DNA of 64,000 nt from JAFGXT01 sp963677165 (GTDB lineage: Bacteria; Verrucomicrobiota; Lentisphaeria; Victivallales; SZUA-371): NCBI GenBank assembly GCA_963677165.2, contig CAXXSX010000001.1, positions 930,001 to 994,000 of the forward strand, in the 5' to 3' direction. The notes under the pieces were generated by a model. It saw only the letters and a list, made by a program, of their open reading frames with translations, was not told the origin of the DNA and ran no database searches. Both the position numbers and the translations under genes were made by a program. Shown piece after piece: positions 26,485 through 36,177 of the stretch. The first letter of the stretch is position 1; every line of letters starts with the position of its first letter.

Positions 26485-26515
26485 GCATAAAAAATATCTT
26501 TTAATCAGCTACCTA

Positions 26516-26544
26516 TTGACTTTAATTTGCTTTTGTGTTAAATC
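26516..26544 (+). promoter_or_regulatory. Promoter of the second pseudopilin-glycosidase operon
   Basis: TTGACT (26516-26521), 17-bp spacer, TAAATC (26539-26544). An inverted pair cttttg/caaaag surrounds the -10 and may be an operator. The start codon is at 26578. Confidence 0.5.
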
Positions 26545-26577
26545 TTGTATTAGCAAAAGATTTTATGGGAATATAGA

Positions 26578-27645
26578 ATGCCGGTACGATTAAAAAACAC
26601 GAAATATTATGAAACTGCCAGAAAACTGAGAAAATATTTTAAAGAGTTTTCTCCTGGTGAGGTTATACCTCCGGTTGATGAACTTACTGCGTTAACCGGA
26701 AATTCTCATGGAACGGTTATAAAAGCTTTGTCCTGTTTAAATGCAGAGGCCGTTATTTATAAGCCGAAAGGGCGAAAGCGCTATGTGATTTCAAACTCTT
26801 TGAAAGGTTACAAAGGATCATTGGCATTTATTCGCTCTGATTTTCCTACATACAGTTTCCTTGAGGGACAAATAATGCGTATGTTGGAAACTAGTGGCTG
26901 GAATATTGAACACAGGATTTTTCACTCCTTTCGAACTGTTGGATTTGAAGAGTTATTGAAAGGTTGCAGCGGAGGCTTTTTGGTTCCTACGGCGGAACAT
27001 CCTGAAAGAGCTCTTGTTTCAAAACTGAAGCGACTGGATAAGCCAGTAGTTTATATGAATGAGTACTGGTCCGACATAGATATTAATTTCATTGGTGTTG
27101 ATAACTATGCAGTAGGGAATATGGCGATGGAGTACCTGATGAAAATCGGGCATCGGGATATTATGGTTTTGATGGACCAGCCACATTGTCCTTCATCTGA
27201 TGAACGAGTTCGTGGTGCGTTTGAATATATAAAAAGAGCCGGGGAAAACAATGTGAAATTTTATGATATTCATCTTCAAAATTATCAGTTGTCACGTGAG
27301 ATGGTTTATCATAAAATAAGAAGTTATTTCAATGAACACGGATTATGCCATTCCGCAATATTTGCGACGTCATTTGAAGGGGCTCTAGGGGTGATGCGTG
27401 CTTGTAACGAGTTGAATATCAGTATTCCTCGTCAATTAAGCTTGATTTGTTATGAGGGGGAATCTGATTTTAGTGATTATGTTTTTCCGCAGTTGACCTC
27501 AATAAAAGTTGATGTTAACAATTATGCTCGAAGAGCTCTTGCTGTTATAGAGGGGCTTATAAAAGAAAAAGACTACGGCGTTGTTCGAAAAGAGTTTGTA
27601 AAGCCGTTTATAAATTTTGGCGCCAGTTGTCTTAGTTGGGGATAG
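26578..27645 (+). CDS. GntR-type HTH with LacI-like sugar sensor
   Basis: 355 residues. The N-terminal 75 residues form a GntR-like winged helix (VIPPVDELTALTGNSHGTVIKALSCL). From residue 80 on there is a LacI/GalR periplasmic-binding fold with FIGVDNYAVGNMAMEYLMKIGH and SLICYEGESDFSDY near the end. This arrangement is that of AraR-like regulators. It heads an operon with a pseudopilin 43 bases downstream and two glycosidases, so it probably senses the sugar those enzymes release. The effector is unknown. Confidence 0.88.
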   Translation: MPVRLKNTKYYETARKLRKYFKEFSPGEVIPPVDELTALTGNSHGTVIKALSCLNAEAVIYKPKGRKRYVISNSLKGYKGSLAFIRSDFPTYSFLEGQIMRMLETSGWNIEHRIFHSFRTVGFEELLKGCSGGFLVPTAEHPERALVSKLKRLDKPVVYMNEYWSDIDINFIGVDNYAVGNMAMEYLMKIGHRDIMVLMDQPHCPSSDERVRGAFEYIKRAGENNVKFYDIHLQNYQLSREMVYHKIRSYFNEHGLCHSAIFATSFEGALGVMRACNELNISIPRQLSLICYEGESDFSDYVFPQLTSIKVDVNNYARRALAVIEGLIKEKDYGVVRKEFVKPFINFGASCLSWG

Positions 27646-27688
27646 TTTTCTATTGTATAGATAATTCAAAAAAAGGAGAAAGAAAACA

Positions 27689-28387
27689 ATGAGAACACAG
27701 CAACATCAAAATTTCACACTTATCGAACTCTTGGTTGTAATAGCTATCATCGCTATTCTCGCTTCATTATTACTGCCTGCTTTAGGAAAAGCTCGTGATG
27801 CAGCTTACAAGACAACATGCCTCAATAACCAGAAACAGATCGGTATTGCATGTGCCTCATACCAAGCAGACAGCCGCAATGCAGCGCTGATATATAATGG
27901 AGAAAAAAAAGTTCGAAATGGTGGAACTGATAACTGGATGGGGTTAGGCAATCTATATCAATATGGCTATGTAGCGAATCCACGGATTCTTTATTGTTCC
28001 AATCCCAGAAGTGCAGCTTGGAATAGCTATAGTAAATATTGGAAGGATTTGACTGTGTCCGGTGCTATTAATTCTGATTATGCATTGCCACGACCTTATG
28101 CTTATGGTTGGAAAGATGTTCAGGTCACACCGAATTTGAGTGGTTCTACTTCCGGATTACTATTCCGCAAGATGAAGCCGGGACATATAGTATGCTGTGA
28201 CAGCAGTCTATTCTACTATAATGTTAATAATCCTAGTGCGGTTACTATGGAACATTCCAGATCTGTAAACGTCCTTTATAATGATGGACACGCTGAGAAC
28301 CAAGTTCAAAAAGATGTACATTATAAAAGATCTATTGCAGGATTTCCGTATAATGAACGTTTATATATTTCTGCTCACAATCGTTAA
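27689..28387 (+). CDS. Prepilin-type N-terminal domain protein with H-X9-DG motif
   Basis: 232 residues. Leader of 10 residues ending QHQN, then FTLIELLVVIAIIAILASLL with Glu5. The mature part has KTTCLNNQKQIGIACASY early and a clear H-X9-DG motif, HSRSVNVLYNDGH, near 195. Asn rather than Gly precedes the predicted cleavage. AAGGAG lies upstream. It is placed between the sugar-responsive regulator and two secreted glycosidases, with gaps of 43 and 42 bases and no terminator. A pseudopilus-like or membrane role is inferred. Confidence 0.88.
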   Translation: MRTQQHQNFTLIELLVVIAIIAILASLLLPALGKARDAAYKTTCLNNQKQIGIACASYQADSRNAALIYNGEKKVRNGGTDNWMGLGNLYQYGYVANPRILYCSNPRSAAWNSYSKYWKDLTVSGAINSDYALPRPYAYGWKDVQVTPNLSGSTSGLLFRKMKPGHIVCCDSSLFYYNVNNPSAVTMEHSRSVNVLYNDGHAENQVQKDVHYKRSIAGFPYNERLYISAHNR

Positions 28388-28429
28388 AATTTATTTATAA
28401 AATGAAATTACTTTAGAAAAAGGGAAATC

Positions 28430-29977
28430 ATGTTAAAATCAATTGGTTTATGCTCTTCTTTGCTTGTTTGTACGGCTTGTAGTTCTATTGTACCTCAGAC
28501 TAAAAATGTAACATCCCGTGGCACGTTTAAAGATTTTTCAGGAATTTGTCACAGTAATCCAGAGGCGACAAAAATTTTTGGTAATGATGCTGTCGGCTGG
28601 GAAAGGATGGATGTTAGTTGGGGTAGAATTGAACCGAAACGCGGTAAATGGAATATTAAAGCTTTACAAAAATATGGTGAAAAAATACTTAAATTTAAGC
28701 AAGCCGGTATTACTGTACTTCCTATTCTTGATTACACCGCAGGTTGGGCCGGTGTTAATAAACCGAATCAAACATTTGAACTTGAAGGCGAAAAGTATGA
28801 GTATATCAGGCAGAAAGATGGAAGTTATATCCGACGCCGATATCAAATGAAAACAGTTGCTGGTAAAGGCGTAATGGAAAAAGTTGATTCAAAACTTAGT
28901 GCAAGACGAGTTGCCGGACGCTGGCTGTCCAAAGAGTATCAGCAGGATTGGAATAATTATGTAGAGAAAACAGTAAAGTTTTTAAGTGCTCCTCCTTATA
29001 ATTTGAAATACTTTCAGATATGGAATGAGGCATGGCCTACCAGTAGTTTCTGGGAAGGTGATATGGATACATACATGGAACGAATTCATATTCCAGCCTC
29101 GAAAATTATTCACAAGCTTGGAAAAAAAGTTGTATTTGGTGGATGGCCATGTTGCGCAAAAATCAGTACGTTTGAAAAATTGATGGATAGGCATGACGCA
29201 TGGAAGACATTTGATGCAATTGATATCCATTATTTCCCGCTGGAAGCAATGGATATGGTTTATCGCCAGCTCCAAAAGAGAAAGCTTGATAAGGGAATTT
29301 GGCAGACTGAAATAGGATTTGGAACAGAACCAAGCCTGATTGGTAATCTTTATCCAAGAGCTTTGCGGTGGGCGTTGGATTCAAATTGGGATTATGCTGA
29401 TAAATATAAATTGTTCTATTTCGCTCACTGGTCTCCACACGACAAAAAGGCATATGGGTTTGGACGTACGCTCTTATCGGGAAAAAATATAAGCATCAAA
29501 GGACAAAGCCTTATTACTCTAGGGAAGATATTCGGAGATAAACCGATATCAGCCTTCAGAAAAGTAACTTCTGAGCCATATCTAGACTTTCAGCTCAGTG
29601 AAATGCAGAATAGTATTGAGGCATTTAAAGCCGGTAATAAAGTTATTTGTGCTGTTCATATGCTGAGTAATAATAATGCCGCAATTTTCATTGACCGCAA
29701 TGGTGCCGGAGATACTCTGCACTTAAATCATGGGATGCCCAGTGTTACTTTAAAATTCAAAGACATTTCATCCAGTCAGGTTGAGAAAGTTGAAAGAATA
29801 AGTATGATCGGTGAAGTGGAGGACATCTCGGGAAATCTCAAAACAACAGAGGATGGAATCGAGTTTCCAGTTTATATTCGTGATCGTCGAGTTGAAAAGG
29901 ATAAATATGTTGATATGCCTGAAAATATTTTACCCAAGGTCTTTTATACAGTAATATATCTGAAAGAAAATAAATAA
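28430..29977 (+). CDS. Putative lipoprotein glycosidase, clan GH-A-like
   Basis: 515 residues. Signal sequence ending LLVCTACSS, a likely lipoprotein site, so membrane-attached. TIM-barrel pattern: WERMDVSWGRIEPKRGKW near 60, probable acid/base Glu in FQIWNEAWPTS near 200, and probable nucleophile Glu in GIWQTEIGFG near 292, as in GH39/GH5-type enzymes. Later SPHDKKAYGFGRTLLSG and a beta-sandwich C-terminus. It is paralogous to the next gene, 10 bases downstream. The family was not assigned and the substrate is unknown. Confidence 0.75.
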   Translation: MLKSIGLCSSLLVCTACSSIVPQTKNVTSRGTFKDFSGICHSNPEATKIFGNDAVGWERMDVSWGRIEPKRGKWNIKALQKYGEKILKFKQAGITVLPILDYTAGWAGVNKPNQTFELEGEKYEYIRQKDGSYIRRRYQMKTVAGKGVMEKVDSKLSARRVAGRWLSKEYQQDWNNYVEKTVKFLSAPPYNLKYFQIWNEAWPTSSFWEGDMDTYMERIHIPASKIIHKLGKKVVFGGWPCCAKISTFEKLMDRHDAWKTFDAIDIHYFPLEAMDMVYRQLQKRKLDKGIWQTEIGFGTEPSLIGNLYPRALRWALDSNWDYADKYKLFYFAHWSPHDKKAYGFGRTLLSGKNISIKGQSLITLGKIFGDKPISAFRKVTSEPYLDFQLSEMQNSIEAFKAGNKVICAVHMLSNNNAAIFIDRNGAGDTLHLNHGMPSVTLKFKDISSSQVEKVERISMIGEVEDISGNLKTTEDGIEFPVYIRDRRVEKDKYVDMPENILPKVFYTVIYLKENK

Positions 29978-29987
29978 GGATTTTTAT

Positions 29988-31469
29988 ATGTCATTCAAGA
30001 AAACCATTGTATTAATTACTGCTGTGATCAGTTGCAGCAATGTGTTTGCTGCAACATTTCAGGATTTTTCCGGAGTTTGCCAGGGGAATTCGAGCAAAAG
30101 TCTATGGAAAGATGGCGCTTTAGGTTGGGATCGTCGCGATATATCATGGGGACGTCTGGAACCTGTAGAAGGAAAGTGGAACAGTAAGGCTTTCGATTCA
30201 TATTTGAAATCGATTGGATCATATACAGAAAAAGGTTATCATTATCTTCCCACATTGTGTTATGTGCCGGGATGGGCCGTCATGAAAAAGTATACTCATA
30301 TAAAAAAAGGGAAACGCTATGAGTATACTTGTCGTAATGATGGTAAAGGATTTGATCTGATTGTTTCCGAGAAAAAAGATGGGAAATGGCAGAAATCATC
30401 GGAGAAAATTGTTCGTTCTCCACGTATTCCTATTGCGGCAGATAAGGTGAAAGACTGGGAAAAATATGTAGAAAAAGTAGTTTCAGCGTTAATGAAACCA
30501 CCATATAATATCAAGTATTTTCAGATTTGGAATGAGGCGCATCCGAACAGTGGTTTCTGGGATGGCGATATGAAGCTATATTTTGAACGGATTCATAAAC
30601 CCGCGGCTAAAGTGATCCGTCGCCTTGGAGGTCGGGTTGTTTATGGAGGCTGGCCCGATTGTGGTAGTCTTGGAATGGTTAAGCTTTTTGATAAATATAA
30701 GATATGGAAAACCATTGATGTTGTGGATTGTCATTACTTTTGGGTATGCGATTATTTCTGGTTCTATTATCAGGCGGAGAAGCGTGGTAGAAGAAATATC
30801 GGAGCGTGGCAGACTGAGTGGGGATTCAGTCGACGTTATCATGATATTTCTACAAATTACCCGGTTGTTTTAAATTGGGCTCTAACCGAAGGCTGGAATT
30901 ATACCGATAAGTTTAAGATGTTTTATTTTGCCCAATGGAGTCCAAACGATCACAAAGCATACGGATATGGTAAATGTTTATATTCCGGAAAAATACTTTC
31001 ACCCCATGGGCTTTCTTTGAAGACTCTTGGCGATCTTTATGGAAATGGAGAATTATCTGTGTTCAAAGCTTATTCCACATATCCACGTTTAACCCCTCAA
31101 GGGCGTTTCAGTAAGGATCTGGGAAAGATCAAACAGCAGTGGCGTGACTTGGAAATTTCCGCGCTTCAAGCCGGAAAACGCATTATTCTTACTGTATACT
31201 TGAAACAGTCGGTAAAGGATAAAGTAAAAAAATGTGATGGTCAATTAAAGATTAAGTTACAAGATTTGCGTTTGAGGTCTAAAATTGCCAAAGTGGAACG
31301 TGTTGGTATTTTTGGCGCTCGAAAAGATATTACAGATACTCTTGATCGGAAAAAAATGTATCCTTCTGTAATTGTTGATACAAATGGTGATACACTTTAT
31401 AACTCTCCATTGTATAAGGAAAAGAACGGACAACGTGGTGCGTTCTATGTTGTTTTCTACTTGAAATAG
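29988..31469 (+). CDS. Putative secreted glycosidase, paralogue of the preceding gene
   Basis: 493 residues. Signal peptide IVLITAVISCSNVFAA. Shares with its upstream neighbour FQDFSG, W.RxDISWGRLEPVEGKW, KYFQIWNEAHPNSGFWDGDM (acid/base Glu), IGAWQTEWGFS (nucleophile Glu) and SPNDHKAYGYGKCLYSGK, so the two arose by tandem duplication and have diverged. Unlike the neighbour it has no lipoprotein Cys and should be soluble in the periplasm or outside. Ends 5 bases before the convergent symporter gene. Confidence 0.78.
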   Translation: MSFKKTIVLITAVISCSNVFAATFQDFSGVCQGNSSKSLWKDGALGWDRRDISWGRLEPVEGKWNSKAFDSYLKSIGSYTEKGYHYLPTLCYVPGWAVMKKYTHIKKGKRYEYTCRNDGKGFDLIVSEKKDGKWQKSSEKIVRSPRIPIAADKVKDWEKYVEKVVSALMKPPYNIKYFQIWNEAHPNSGFWDGDMKLYFERIHKPAAKVIRRLGGRVVYGGWPDCGSLGMVKLFDKYKIWKTIDVVDCHYFWVCDYFWFYYQAEKRGRRNIGAWQTEWGFSRRYHDISTNYPVVLNWALTEGWNYTDKFKMFYFAQWSPNDHKAYGYGKCLYSGKILSPHGLSLKTLGDLYGNGELSVFKAYSTYPRLTPQGRFSKDLGKIKQQWRDLEISALQAGKRIILTVYLKQSVKDKVKKCDGQLKIKLQDLRLRSKIAKVERVGIFGARKDITDTLDRKKMYPSVIVDTNGDTLYNSPLYKEKNGQRGAFYVVFYLK

Positions 31470-31474
31470 AAGGT

Positions 31475-32887
31475 TTAGACATCGATAGCCAGATTTTGCT
31501 CAGCTTCAATCTCTGGTTGTTTTGTGAAAACTTTACAAGTAATTGTGAAAGTGATCAGGTTGGCGGCTACACCGGCGATGGTGCCGTCGATGCCGGGATT
31601 CTTCAGCACATAGGTCCAGATGATGGTAATTATTGCTCCGGCTGCCATGGCAGCGTAAAATGCCATCGGACGAGATTTTATTCCCAACATGGCTGCGGCC
31701 AGCGGAACCAGGATTACCGGACTCCAGAAGGTATAGGCAAACATCAGGATGTCGAGGATATTCGGGATCATGACGGCAACGACTACTGAAATGGTACCGG
31801 TCAGCAGGTTGACCAGCCGTGCCAGTCGCAGCATGGCTTTGTCGGTATGATAATGTTTCGAGAGGGGTTGTACGATATCGGTAACAACTGCTACCGAGGC
31901 GCTGTTGAGGAACGAGTCGGCGCTGGACATTACGATTGAAAGCATTGCTGCAATAATAAGTCCACGCCAGCCGATCGGAATTACTTCCTTGATCATTGAC
32001 GGCATAACGGCGTTCATGTCGGTCGATTGACCTGCGAAATATACGGCTCCGGCTATGCCGATAAAACCGGTGACGATAAAGAACGGAACGGAAAGAATTC
32101 CGCTGAATATTGTTGCTTTTGCGGTTGTCTTAACATCTTTCCCCATTAGCAACCGTTGGACATAAGGCGGCACCAGCGCTTCTCCCAGGGCCAGAGTGAG
32201 AAACAGTGAAATTACCTCAAGAAAACTATACTTGTCGAATATGTTCCAGGTAGAGGAAGGGGCTTTGTCGATGACTTGAGAGAGTCCTCCTGAAGCATTC
32301 ACAGAATAATACAGCAGTATTGGAACACCGATAAAGATAAGGACGAACTGAATTATATCGGTTGTTACCACGGCACGCATCCCGCCGAAAGTGGAATAGA
32401 TAATCACAATCGCACAACCGATCAGAATACCGTAGATGTTGCCGATCCCAAGAAATACGTTGAACATGTAACCAATGGCTCCCACCTGAGCTCCCAGTAT
32501 ACCGGCGCAGACCAGCAGAGAAAAAATTCCCGTGATAATCTGAGCTGGTTTGCCATACACTTGTTTCATGATTTCGCCGGTGGAGCCGGCATTGGCGAAA
32601 TTTACAATTTTAGGTACAATAAATTTTCCCACCAGAATAATACTCAGTGAAAAACCGCAGATCGCCACAATATTAACGATGCCGTTCTGAGCTACTTTTG
32701 CCGCGTTGCCCGTAGAAAATCCGCCACCGATAAATGATGCGCTGAGGGTGGCAAGCAATGCGAAGATACTGTATTTATGGTCCGAAATGGAAAAGTCTTT
32801 AAGGCTTTTTACTTTTCCAGCCGCCTGGATGCCAATGCCTGTGATAACGAGTAAGTAAGCGATAATAATAACGTTGTCAAACCACAT
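31475..32887 (-). CDS. Sodium:solute symporter (SSS family)
   Basis: 470 residues from the ATG at 32887 (AAGG 7 nt upstream); the longer frame to 32959 adds a non-family N-terminus. Around 13 hydrophobic helices, starting FDNVIIIAYLLVITGIGIQ, with the family's LSASFIGGGFSTGNAAKVAQ (Na site), GGMRAVVTTDIIQF and SSADSFLNSASVAVVTDIV. It imports a solute with Na+; sugars or organic acids are common substrates. Convergent with the glycosidase operon but with its own consensus-like promoter. Linkage to sugar uptake from that operon is inferred. Confidence 0.92.
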   Translation of the reverse strand: MWFDNVIIIAYLLVITGIGIQAAGKVKSLKDFSISDHKYSIFALLATLSASFIGGGFSTGNAAKVAQNGIVNIVAICGFSLSIILVGKFIVPKIVNFANAGSTGEIMKQVYGKPAQIITGIFSLLVCAGILGAQVGAIGYMFNVFLGIGNIYGILIGCAIVIIYSTFGGMRAVVTTDIIQFVLIFIGVPILLYYSVNASGGLSQVIDKAPSSTWNIFDKYSFLEVISLFLTLALGEALVPPYVQRLLMGKDVKTTAKATIFSGILSVPFFIVTGFIGIAGAVYFAGQSTDMNAVMPSMIKEVIPIGWRGLIIAAMLSIVMSSADSFLNSASVAVVTDIVQPLSKHYHTDKAMLRLARLVNLLTGTISVVVAVMIPNILDILMFAYTFWSPVILVPLAAAMLGIKSRPMAFYAAMAAGAIITIIWTYVLKNPGIDGTIAGVAANLITFTITCKVFTKQPEIEAEQNLAIDV

Positions 32888-32965
32888 GTAATGCCTTTGT
32901 GTTTGAAATTGCCAGGTTGTTGAAGTTCTGTGAAATAACTTCAAAATCACATAATCCAAGCTATC

Positions 32966-32994
32966 ATTATAGCGGGGAAAACTTATTTTTTCAA
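32966..32994 (-). promoter_or_regulatory. Promoter of the SSS symporter gene
   Basis: TTGAAA (32989-32994), 17-bp spacer, TATAAT (32966-32971) on the minus strand. The imperfect palindrome gctatcattatagc covers the -10. Confidence 0.65.
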
Positions 32995-33176
32995 TGTTAG
33001 GTTTATATTAAAAGTTTGAGATTTTGAGCTTGGCAGTGTTTTTTTTCGTTTCTGTGGTATTCGTTTACGATAAATAAAAGAGCAATTGAGGAGAATGATT
33101 ATTTTCTTGCTCAAAATTGATTTTTATAGATAGTAAGATATATTTCTACTTTTAAATGTAATAATACACGGAAATT

Positions 33177-36173
33177 ATGTTTGATAAATCAACTTTTTCT
33201 CCAAATCAGGAAACTCGCCAATCAAAAATTATTAAAGTAATAATTTTTTTGTTGATTTTGTGGTGTGGCGCATACTTTTATACAAACGGTGGCTGGAATC
33301 AGTGTTCCCGTTATGACGCTATTTTTTCTTTTGTGGAACATGGTACACCTGATTTTTTAAGCTTTCGGATAGACCATTTTATTATTAATCCGGAACGAGC
33401 TCTCAATACAGGAGATTGGGCAAAATATAATGGTCACTATTACTCAAATAAAGCTCCCGGCTGCATCTTTATGGGGATCCTGGTATATTTCCCATTGTAT
33501 TATCTGGAGCGGTTATTTATACATGCGCCGTTTCCTCCCCGGCTGGATATTTTCAACGCATATGTAATCAATTTGTTCGCTTCTGTTTTTATTTTAGCGC
33601 TGGGAGCCGTGTTTTTTTATAAAATACTGAAAAAACTGGGTTCTTCTGATCATAAAGCCCTTGGTTTTAGCTTGCTGTTGGGGTTATGTACGCCGTTACT
33701 GCCATACGCGACCTCTCTGTACGCTCATACTACCGCGACCGGTTTTCTTATTATAGGAGTTTACTATATGCTTGAGAAAAGGCGGGGATTTCTGTATCTT
33801 GCCGGACTTTTTTGGGGCATTGCTGTTTTGTGCGACTATCTGGCGGTGGTTCCGGTGATTATTTTAACTTTGTATGCTTGCTGGCGATTGCGTCGTGACT
33901 GCTGGTTTATTATACTAGGTGGAGTTATTCCGCTGGTGTTTTTTATGGGATACCACTGGTTATGTTTCGACAATCCGTTCTGCATCGCAACCATGTACAA
34001 TAATCCGATTTATCTGGAGGAAGATAAAGTTGGAGGGGTTTTGTCCGGAATTTCCACCTACCGGATGCTCCTGCTGGTTTTCGGTTCCAAACGGGGACTG
34101 CTCTGGTGTTCGCCGGTATTGATCTTTGCCTTTGGCGCGCTAAGGAAATCAGTTATCTTTGAAAAAGGTCAGAGAGGGGATATTATTAGATTGTCGCTGG
34201 GGATAATTCTAGTATTATTAGTGCTGAATTCCAGTTTTAACGGTTGGCATTCCGGCTGGTCGATCAGTCCGCGTTATATTATAATTACGTTGCCATTCTG
34301 GTTGATTCTGATGAATTCGGTTAATTATAAGGGCTGGCGATTTCCTGTTGCGATGATGCTTGCCGTTTATTCATGTTTCAATATGCTGGTGGCTTCGGCA
34401 TTAACTACTGAAGTTCCGCTGGATCCTTGTAATCCGCTATGGAATGAATGGTATCCGAAGTTTTTCCGGGGAAGTTTTTTGACTGGTGCATGTCCTTTAA
34501 AACTACATTTCTTACACAAGGACTGGCCGCAAATTGTCCGTCTGAGCAATTTCAACCTTGGCAGTATTTGTGGACTGGACGGTCTGTTTAGTTTGATTCC
34601 ATTATTAATTGTGGGAGGTATTATTGTAATGCCCCTTAGAAAAATATGGATTTATCATTTACAGCAATTCCTCAGTGGAATCATTCCGTTATTTCGTGAC
34701 CATACATGCCAGATCTGGAAAGAGCATCGTATTGCGTGCCTGACGCTGATTGGATTCATTTTCTTATATTTTCTCTGGCCCGGAAATACCAGCTGGATTA
34801 ATGACGAGGCACAATTAATTGCGAATGCCGTAAAGTACAGTAAGAATGGAGAATGGGGATGGCAGTCGCTTGCTGGTTCTGTTGGGATTTCATATGGTCC
34901 TTGTCCTTTATGGTTTTATCAGATATTGTTGTTATTTACACATAATCCGGTGGCTATGGTATTCATTAAAGTGGCGATAATGCTTGCCGGAACAGGAAGT
35001 GCGATTGTAATGATTGCGCGTCGAACCCAATTAAAGTGGAAATGGGGATTATTGATATTCATATCATCTCCTTATTTCTATATATATTCGCGTGTTCTTT
35101 GGGATAACGTTTTGCTGATTTTGTTTGGGATGTTGTCGATTGCGTTTGTGGCGAATTTTTTCTGCTCCGGGAAATTTCGTGATTTCATAATATCAGTATT
35201 TTTCTGTTATTGTTGTATATATACCCATCCGATGTCTGTGACGCTGCTAGGGGCATTGCTGATTACGGTCTGGCTGACGGAATTTCGTCATTTTACGGCT
35301 TCAAAATTTAGATTTGCTGTTGCTGGGGCAATATCTGTTTTGCCGTTACTTCCGCTTGCGGTTCAGCTAATATCCTCCTCAGGACTTTCCAGCAAGAACA
35401 AGTTGCAGACGGATTTTATAACCGCTCTCAGCGGAAATCTGGGAGGCTTTAAGAATCTGACTTCTATGGGGTTTGCCGGTTATTTCATTCCTGAACTCAA
35501 TAAATATTCTTATTTGTTATCCGGTATTTTACTGCTAATGACCTGGATTGCATTCATTGTAATTCTGATTGTCGCTTTCTGTGGATTGTTTTATTTGATG
35601 AATAACTGTGTTTCCAAAATAAAACAGCATAAAGAACTTAATGCTCGAGATAAAATTTTTGTTCTTTCTGTTATCGTTCTGCTGCTGCACTTGATGATGT
35701 CTTTGGTGCTGGTGTTATATCCTTTCCCTCATTACAGCCATGTGACAATGATTGCGGTGTTTTTTATCGTCTGGATTGGTTTTGAGCTTCTCAGTTATAA
35801 TAAGTATTTAAAATATATCGGCGTGACTTTTATTGCCATTGAGATGATTTTTCTTATAAATCTGGTTGTTTTTATTAATAATAATGAAGGAAACCGTAGT
35901 ATATTTTACGGTGCGACGTTGTCCAACCAGATGGCGGTGGCGGAAAAGATTGGAAGCGTAACAGACCAGATTCAGCAGGTGTCAATCACTTCTGACGTTG
36001 CAAATGTTCGTCGTTTCCCTCATGCATTGAACACGTTACTGCAGTTGCGTAAATATTATCAGCCCCTTCCTCCTAAGCCAAAACCGGGAAAGATTGATCT
36101 GAATATATACCATCCGGAACCGTACCCTTCCGGCAAAATTGATGTGCGTGTTGTTAATCCGGTAAAAAGATAA
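33177..36173 (+). CDS. Double GT-C glycosyltransferase-like membrane protein
   Basis: 998 residues, about 20 predicted transmembrane helices. Two halves each look like a GT-C (PMT/ArnT-like) integral membrane glycosyltransferase. First half: helix near 20-40 followed by RYDAIFSFVEHG, NGHYYSNKAPG and many helices to 490. Second half from residue 510: FLYFLWPGNTSWINDEAQLIAN, a new helix followed by an acidic loop, then GPCPLWFYQILLLF and a second set of helices. The acidic residues after the first helix of each half fit the GT-C catalytic Asp/Glu. Lipid-linked sugar donor and periplasmic acceptor are expected for the superfamily. The C-terminus is soluble. Confidence 0.7.
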   Translation: MFDKSTFSPNQETRQSKIIKVIIFLLILWCGAYFYTNGGWNQCSRYDAIFSFVEHGTPDFLSFRIDHFIINPERALNTGDWAKYNGHYYSNKAPGCIFMGILVYFPLYYLERLFIHAPFPPRLDIFNAYVINLFASVFILALGAVFFYKILKKLGSSDHKALGFSLLLGLCTPLLPYATSLYAHTTATGFLIIGVYYMLEKRRGFLYLAGLFWGIAVLCDYLAVVPVIILTLYACWRLRRDCWFIILGGVIPLVFFMGYHWLCFDNPFCIATMYNNPIYLEEDKVGGVLSGISTYRMLLLVFGSKRGLLWCSPVLIFAFGALRKSVIFEKGQRGDIIRLSLGIILVLLVLNSSFNGWHSGWSISPRYIIITLPFWLILMNSVNYKGWRFPVAMMLAVYSCFNMLVASALTTEVPLDPCNPLWNEWYPKFFRGSFLTGACPLKLHFLHKDWPQIVRLSNFNLGSICGLDGLFSLIPLLIVGGIIVMPLRKIWIYHLQQFLSGIIPLFRDHTCQIWKEHRIACLTLIGFIFLYFLWPGNTSWINDEAQLIANAVKYSKNGEWGWQSLAGSVGISYGPCPLWFYQILLLFTHNPVAMVFIKVAIMLAGTGSAIVMIARRTQLKWKWGLLIFISSPYFYIYSRVLWDNVLLILFGMLSIAFVANFFCSGKFRDFIISVFFCYCCIYTHPMSVTLLGALLITVWLTEFRHFTASKFRFAVAGAISVLPLLPLAVQLISSSGLSSKNKLQTDFITALSGNLGGFKNLTSMGFAGYFIPELNKYSYLLSGILLLMTWIAFIVILIVAFCGLFYLMNNCVSKIKQHKELNARDKIFVLSVIVLLLHLMMSLVLVLYPFPHYSHVTMIAVFFIVWIGFELLSYNKYLKYIGVTFIAIEMIFLINLVVFINNNEGNRSIFYGATLSNQMAVAEKIGSVTDQIQQVSITSDVANVRRFPHALNTLLQLRKYYQPLPPKPKPGKIDLNIYHPEPYPSGKIDVRVVNPVKR

Positions 36174-36177
36174 ATGA

